Assembly: GCA_000507305.1 (NCBI GenBank)
Contig: DF239029.1
Coordinates: 468,364-532,363 of the forward strand
Source: Breviolum minutum Mf 1.05b.01
Taxonomy: Eukaryota; Sar; Dinophyceae; Suessiales; Symbiodiniaceae
Reading direction: 5' to 3'
DNA length: 64,000 nt
Part shown: piece by piece, positions 63,301 to 64,000 of the stretch
How the letters are laid out: each line of letters begins with the position of its first letter
Position numbering within the stretch: position 1 is the stretch's first letter
Position numbers and translations under genes: made by a program
Notes under the pieces: generated by a model
The model's input: only the letters and a program-made list of their open reading frames with translations
Told to the model about the DNA's origin: nothing
Database searches by the model: none

Positions 63301-64000
63301 TGACCATGAAATCAGTTGGTTTCTTGGCTGGTTGGTCATCTTCTCCAACTCGAAGTCCATATTCGCATTGATCTCCTCGAATGCGAACTACTTCAGGTAG
63401 CTGTAGTACTCGCCGAACGGACTCTTCTTCCCAGGCCTTCGATGTTGCTGGGTGTTCAAAGATGGCTTTCTTTCCTCTTCGCACCTGCCACTCATAGATC
63501 TTCATGGCGAACTCCACATGTTGAACTCCTTCTCCAAGCAAAGCCATTCCCTTCTCAAAGCTCATCTTCGGGTAGTTGAGGTTCTGCAAGGCACTGAAAG
63601 GACCACACGGCGGGCATAGTACCACTAGGTCTGGATCCTCGTCTCTCAATCTCTTCCAGCATCTCCTTCGATCCTTCTCCTGAGTGAGGTCGAAGCCGTT
63701 CATCAAGTCGATGCTGGAGCCTTGCTTCAACCCCAACTCCTTCGCAACTGGAGCCACTCTTGGCTCAGAGAACACTTCGGAGACTACAACTTCCCTCATC
63801 GCCCTCTGCAATCTCTTCCTCAGTCCTCTCTTCAGCTGACCTCCTTCTTCATCCTCTTCTACATCGTGCTCTTCGGCACTCATCGCAACCAAGGCTCCTC
63901 CACTTGGTGCGTGTGTCGGCAAAATGCCATTGTGAAACTTCCAGTATCCTGACTGGTCTTTGCTCCAAAACCCGGTTTGGATCATAGCTTGATCTTTGGG
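63254..64000 (-). CDS. cytosine-methyltransferase-like module of the element
   Basis: The frame is open to the window edge. Numbered from 63985: EVFSEPRVAPVAKELG (70-85) and SIDLMNGFDL (91-100) take the place of the SAM-binding part; DPDLVVLCPPCGPFSAL (117-133) matches C5-methyltransferase motif IV with the Pro-Cys pair at 126-127; IFEHPA (175-180) stands where motif VI (ENV) is expected. No FxGxG motif is seen, so activity is uncertain. It ends by a stop at 63254, overlapping the integrase frame by a shift of one base. Confidence 0.6.
   Translation of the reverse strand, partial: PKDQAMIQTGFWSKDQSGYWKFHNGILPTHAPSGGALVAMSAEEHDVEEDEEGGQLKRGLRKRLQRAMREVVVSEVFSEPRVAPVAKELGLKQGSSIDLMNGFDLTQEKDRRRCWKRLRDEDPDLVVLCPPCGPFSALQNLNYPKMSFEKGMALLGEGVQHVEFAMKIYEWQVRRGKKAIFEHPATSKAWEEESVRRVLQLPEVVRIRGDQCEYGLRVGEDDQPAKKPTDFMVNGEGMARALSRRCQW

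Larger units (their letters stand above)
58360..64000 (-). mobile_element. Ty1/copia-type retrotransposon, degenerate and cut by the edge
   Basis: Order methyltransferase-like, integrase, RT, RNase H, all on the minus strand: integrase before RT defines the Ty1/copia layout. It carries a frameshift near 63285 and a 1.06-kb foreign segment within integrase. Its start lies beyond 64000. Confidence 0.85.

Noticed and set aside
1..64000. CRISPR arrays, tRNA, rRNA, bacterial promoters and terminators
   Set aside because: No evenly spaced direct repeats, no tRNA cloverleaf or rRNA-like sequence were noticed. The tandem repeats seen are eukaryotic micro- and minisatellites.

Overview
The window looks like nuclear DNA of a dinoflagellate, probably a symbiodiniacean or a relative. 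This is inference from four things seen here: an intron-rich, one-strand gene layout; GT, GC and GA 5' splice sites; AT-rich introns packed with small terminal-inverted-repeat (TIR) elements and (CAA)n arrays; and a Ty1/copia-type polyprotein of a kind common in dinoflagellate genomes. No rRNA, tRNA, CRISPR array or bacterial-type operon was seen.

From 1 to about 58,050 nearly everything that reads like protein lies on the minus strand, as short pieces of 21-430 nt (mostly 40-180) separated by introns. Long open frames are rare, so an ORF caller misses most exons. I found each exon by reading both strands for protein-like composition bounded by an AG acceptor and a GT/GC/GA donor. Where both splice sites are clear the coordinates are exact; elsewhere they are approximate and this is stated. 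I cannot say how many genes the exons form. Only one family is recognised with confidence: an STPGR (SHIPPO/ODF3-like, PGPG[AD]Y) protein whose exons run from about 37.5 down to 30.6 kb. The others include a SAP-like helix, two cysteine-rich exons and a motif found in two distant exons.

Introns are of two kinds. A few are very short (30-61 nt) and join exons in matching phase. The rest are several hundred bases long and hold at least ten families of 80-170 bp hairpin elements, most with TIRs that begin TACCCTCC, TACACCCTGG, CTGTTGATGG or CTAG-TTGGTGG. A nested insertion shows a clean TA target duplication, and some elements lie exactly at splice sites, as introner elements do.

From 58,360 to the right edge the minus strand carries a degenerate Ty1/copia-type element. 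Read 5' to 3' (high to low coordinate) it has a cytosine-methyltransferase-like module, a frameshift, the HHCC and D,D part of integrase, a foreign segment of about 1.06 kb, then the integrase E, reverse transcriptase (RT) and RNase H. No LTR could be assigned.
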